A stretch of DNA of 7,659 nucleotides, from contig CAJTVF010000081.1 of assembly GCA_910579435.1 (NCBI GenBank), positions 1 through 7,659 of the forward strand, written 5' to 3'. The notes beneath the pieces were generated by a model. It did not search any database, had not been told where the DNA came from, and was given only the letters and a program-made list of their open reading frames with translations. Below are positions 6,914-7,659 of this stretch, piece by piece. The translations under genes were made by a program, and so were the position numbers. The stretch's first letter is position 1, and every line of letters begins with the position of its first letter. This DNA is from an uncultured Oscillibacter sp. (GTDB lineage Bacteria; Bacillota; Clostridia; Oscillospirales; Oscillospiraceae).

Positions 6914-7053
6914 AAATCCTGTGTTTCCAATACTTTGCCCGTCATGTGGTGTTTGACGCCGAGGGCGATAAACTCCGCAATAAGCGCATTGAGGACTATA
7001 TCACCGTTTCAGTCGTCATTGATATGGAGTGTGGGAACACAAAAACTGAATAG
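6881..7053 (+). pseudogene. Startless 3' remnant of an unrecognised reading frame
   Basis: In the frame ending at TAG 7051-7053 the sequence reads FARHVVFDAEGDKLRNKR and then IEDYITVSVVIDMECGNTKTE. This has the look of real protein: mixed composition, alternating hydrophobics and no low complexity. No ATG or TTG lies in this frame between the previous in-frame stop at 6777 and residue FARHVVF, and the first GTG (6946) has no ribosome site. Upstream of about 6881 the frame enters the GC-rich rlmD sequence, where it makes no sense. It is therefore most likely the C-terminal end of a gene cut by the integration junction or by deletion. The left end given is the composition break, not a start codon. 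The family was not recognised. Confidence 0.4.
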
Positions 7054-7066
7054 AGTGGGGACAGGC

Positions 7067-7105
7067 AAACGCCGCAGATTTTGAAAAAAGTCTGCGGCGT
7101 TTTTT
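7067..7105 (+). terminator. Strong intrinsic terminator between rlmD and the replication-type gene
   Basis: Perfect 12-base arms, AAACGCCGCAGA (7067-7078) and TCTGCGGCGTTT (7091-7102), flank a 12-base loop (7079-7090) whose T and A runs can pair further. Six T residues occupy 7100-7105. Outer bases GGACA (7059-7063) and TGTCC (7108-7112) could extend the helix. It ends transcripts coming through rlmD. It also lies only 15 nt before the ribosome site of the next gene, so any promoter of that gene must lie upstream of it and the hairpin may act as an attenuator. Confidence 0.9.
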
Positions 7106-7136
7106 CATGTCCAGACACCGAAAGGAGCGGAGAACC

Positions 7137-7659
7137 ATGCCAGTATTCCGCGTGGAGAGGAACAAGGGGTACACGGTGATGTCCAACTACCACCTGCGGG
7201 ACAAGTCCCTGTCCCTGAAAGCCAAGGGCCTGCTGTCGCAGATTTTGTCACTCCCGGAAGATTGGGATTACACCCTGTCCGGCCTGTGCTATATCAACCG
7301 GGAGAGCAAGGACGCTATTCGTTCCGCCGTCAACGAATTGGAGCGGGCCGGGTACATCGAGCGCCACCAGACCACGGACGAAAGCGGCAAGTTCAGCAGC
7401 AACGAGTACATCATCCACGAACAGCCTGTTTCTTTGCCGCCGTCGTTGGATAAACCGTCGTCGGAAAACCCGACAACGGGAAAACCGACGTTGGAAAATC
7501 CAACGCAATTAAATAAAGATATACAAAGTAAAGACCCAAAAATTACAGACCCATCAATTACCCATTCCTTTCCCTCCCTTTCGCCCCCTCCCGCTGGGGC
7601 GGCTGTTGCGGCTTCGCCGCCGGAAAGGAAAAGAACGGAAGCGGCCACGCAGAGCGCCG
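7137..7659 (+). CDS. Winged-helix replication-type protein of conjugative elements, N-terminal 174 residues (partial)
   Basis: The start MPVFRVERNKGYTVMSNYHL and the segment SLSLKAKGLLSQILSLPEDWDYTLSGL match the helix-turn-helix proteins (often annotated with a DUF6017 C-terminal domain or as replication initiators) found near one end of clostridial integrative and conjugative elements. Residues about 24-75 form the helix-turn-helix, with ESKDAIRSAVNELERAGYI (56-74) as the probable recognition helix and following turn; 75-95 form the wing. From about 96 the protein becomes a Pro/Ser/Thr-rich linker with five 5-residue repeats (102-126), then low-complexity sequence to the window edge. The C-terminal domain is outside the window. 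The start is firm, with AAAGGAG (7121-7127) 9 nt before ATG 7137. Its role is presumably binding element DNA for replication or copy control; this is family-based, not shown here. Confidence 0.75.
   Translation, partial: MPVFRVERNKGYTVMSNYHLRDKSLSLKAKGLLSQILSLPEDWDYTLSGLCYINRESKDAIRSAVNELERAGYIERHQTTDESGKFSSNEYIIHEQPVSLPPSLDKPSSENPTTGKPTLENPTQLNKDIQSKDPKITDPSITHSFPSLSPPPAGAAVAASPPERKRTEAATQSA
7440..7514 (+). repeat. Five 15-bp direct repeats with inverted variants inside the replication-type gene
   Basis: Units start at 7440, 7455, 7470, 7485 and 7500 and encode PSLDK, PSSEN, PTTGK, PTLEN and PTQLN. The common form is CCG-WCG-TTGG-A-rich, the last unit being diverged. Some units are inverted in their core, so hairpins form: 7455-7464 pairs with 7470-7479 (10 bp, one mismatch, 5-nt loop), and CGTTGGA-AAA-TCCAACG (7489-7505) is a perfect 7-bp stem. 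This can be read simply as a protein linker repeat, or as an iteron-like DNA site. Confidence 0.7.
7511..7592 (+). other. AT-rich stretch followed by a pyrimidine tract inside the coding sequence
   Basis: Positions 7511-7560 contain 13 G/C in 50 bases by hand count (26%), in a window that is otherwise mostly above 55%. Directly after, 7561-7592 has 30 pyrimidines in 32 bases on the plus strand. A small hairpin GCGGC-TTC-GCCGC lies further on at 7608-7620. All of this is within the low-complexity linker of the replication-type gene. It could be relaxed protein-level constraint, or a DNA-unwinding region next to the repeats. Confidence 0.4.

Larger units (their letters stand above)
6881..7659 (+). 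mobile_element. Left end of a probable integrative/conjugative element (continues beyond window)
   Basis: Evidence is the composition break inside the 3' end of rlmD, a startless gene remnant directly after it, and a following gene of the replication-type winged-helix family that is characteristic of clostridial conjugative elements. No recombinase, relaxase or conjugation gene is visible, since only about 780 bp of the element lies in the window. Such elements usually carry the recombinase at the far end. The left boundary is approximate (within about 15 bp of 6880). Confidence 0.55.

Noticed and set aside
6953..6982. TTGACG as a possible -35 box for the replication-type gene
   Set aside because: No acceptable -10 hexamer lies 16-19 bp downstream, so no promoter was called.
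7024..7053. Nine-codon leader peptide MECGNTKTE before the terminator
   Set aside because: It is in frame with the remnant upstream, has no ribosome site and no run of regulatory codons; more likely just the end of the remnant.

Overview
The window looks like chromosome from a GC-rich Gram-positive anaerobe of the Clostridia, most likely a gut Oscillospiraceae-type bacterium (inference). The host genes are GC-rich with strong AGGAGG-type ribosome sites. The gene families present are typical of that group: SecA with a long insertion in its second nucleotide-binding half, a stand-alone relative of the 2-hydroxyacyl-CoA dehydratase/activase family, a beta-CASP metallo-hydrolase, and an iron-sulfur 23S rRNA uracil methyltransferase. 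At the right edge this chromosome meets the left end of what appears to be an integrative element.

Layout. Positions 1-2418 (minus) hold the first 806 residues of secA, whose 3' end lies outside the window. A 155-bp gap carries a candidate secA promoter and a small leader hairpin. Positions 2574-3749 (minus) encode a 391-residue HgdB/activase-related protein (COG3581-like). A 198-bp divergent intergenic region (3750-3947) holds two good sigma-A-type promoters pointing outward. It also holds an 8-bp-arm inverted repeat that overlaps one -35 box and is followed by six T residues. Positions 3948-5549 (plus) encode a beta-CASP/RMMBL metallo-beta-lactamase-fold RNA hydrolase. It is followed 11 bp later by rlmD (5561-6913, plus), so the two form a probable RNA-processing and rRNA-modification operon.

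At about position 6880, within the last dozen codons of rlmD, hand-counted GC falls from about 73% (6711-6880) to about 44% (6881-7050). Beyond this point lie a startless reading-frame remnant (to 7053), a very strong intrinsic terminator (7067-7105), and the start of a gene (7137 to the edge). That gene encodes a winged-helix protein of the type found at the replication end of clostridial conjugative elements. The 3' end of rlmD/rumA is a known insertion site for such elements, so this is read as an element-chromosome junction. The best candidates for undescribed biology are the terminator in the leader of the replication-type gene and the five 15-bp repeats inside that gene. The repeats are followed by an AT-rich stretch and a pyrimidine tract, a layout that could be a replication origin within the coding sequence.

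No tRNA, rRNA, CRISPR array or complete insertion sequence was seen. Several long open frames antisense to the real genes are composition artefacts.
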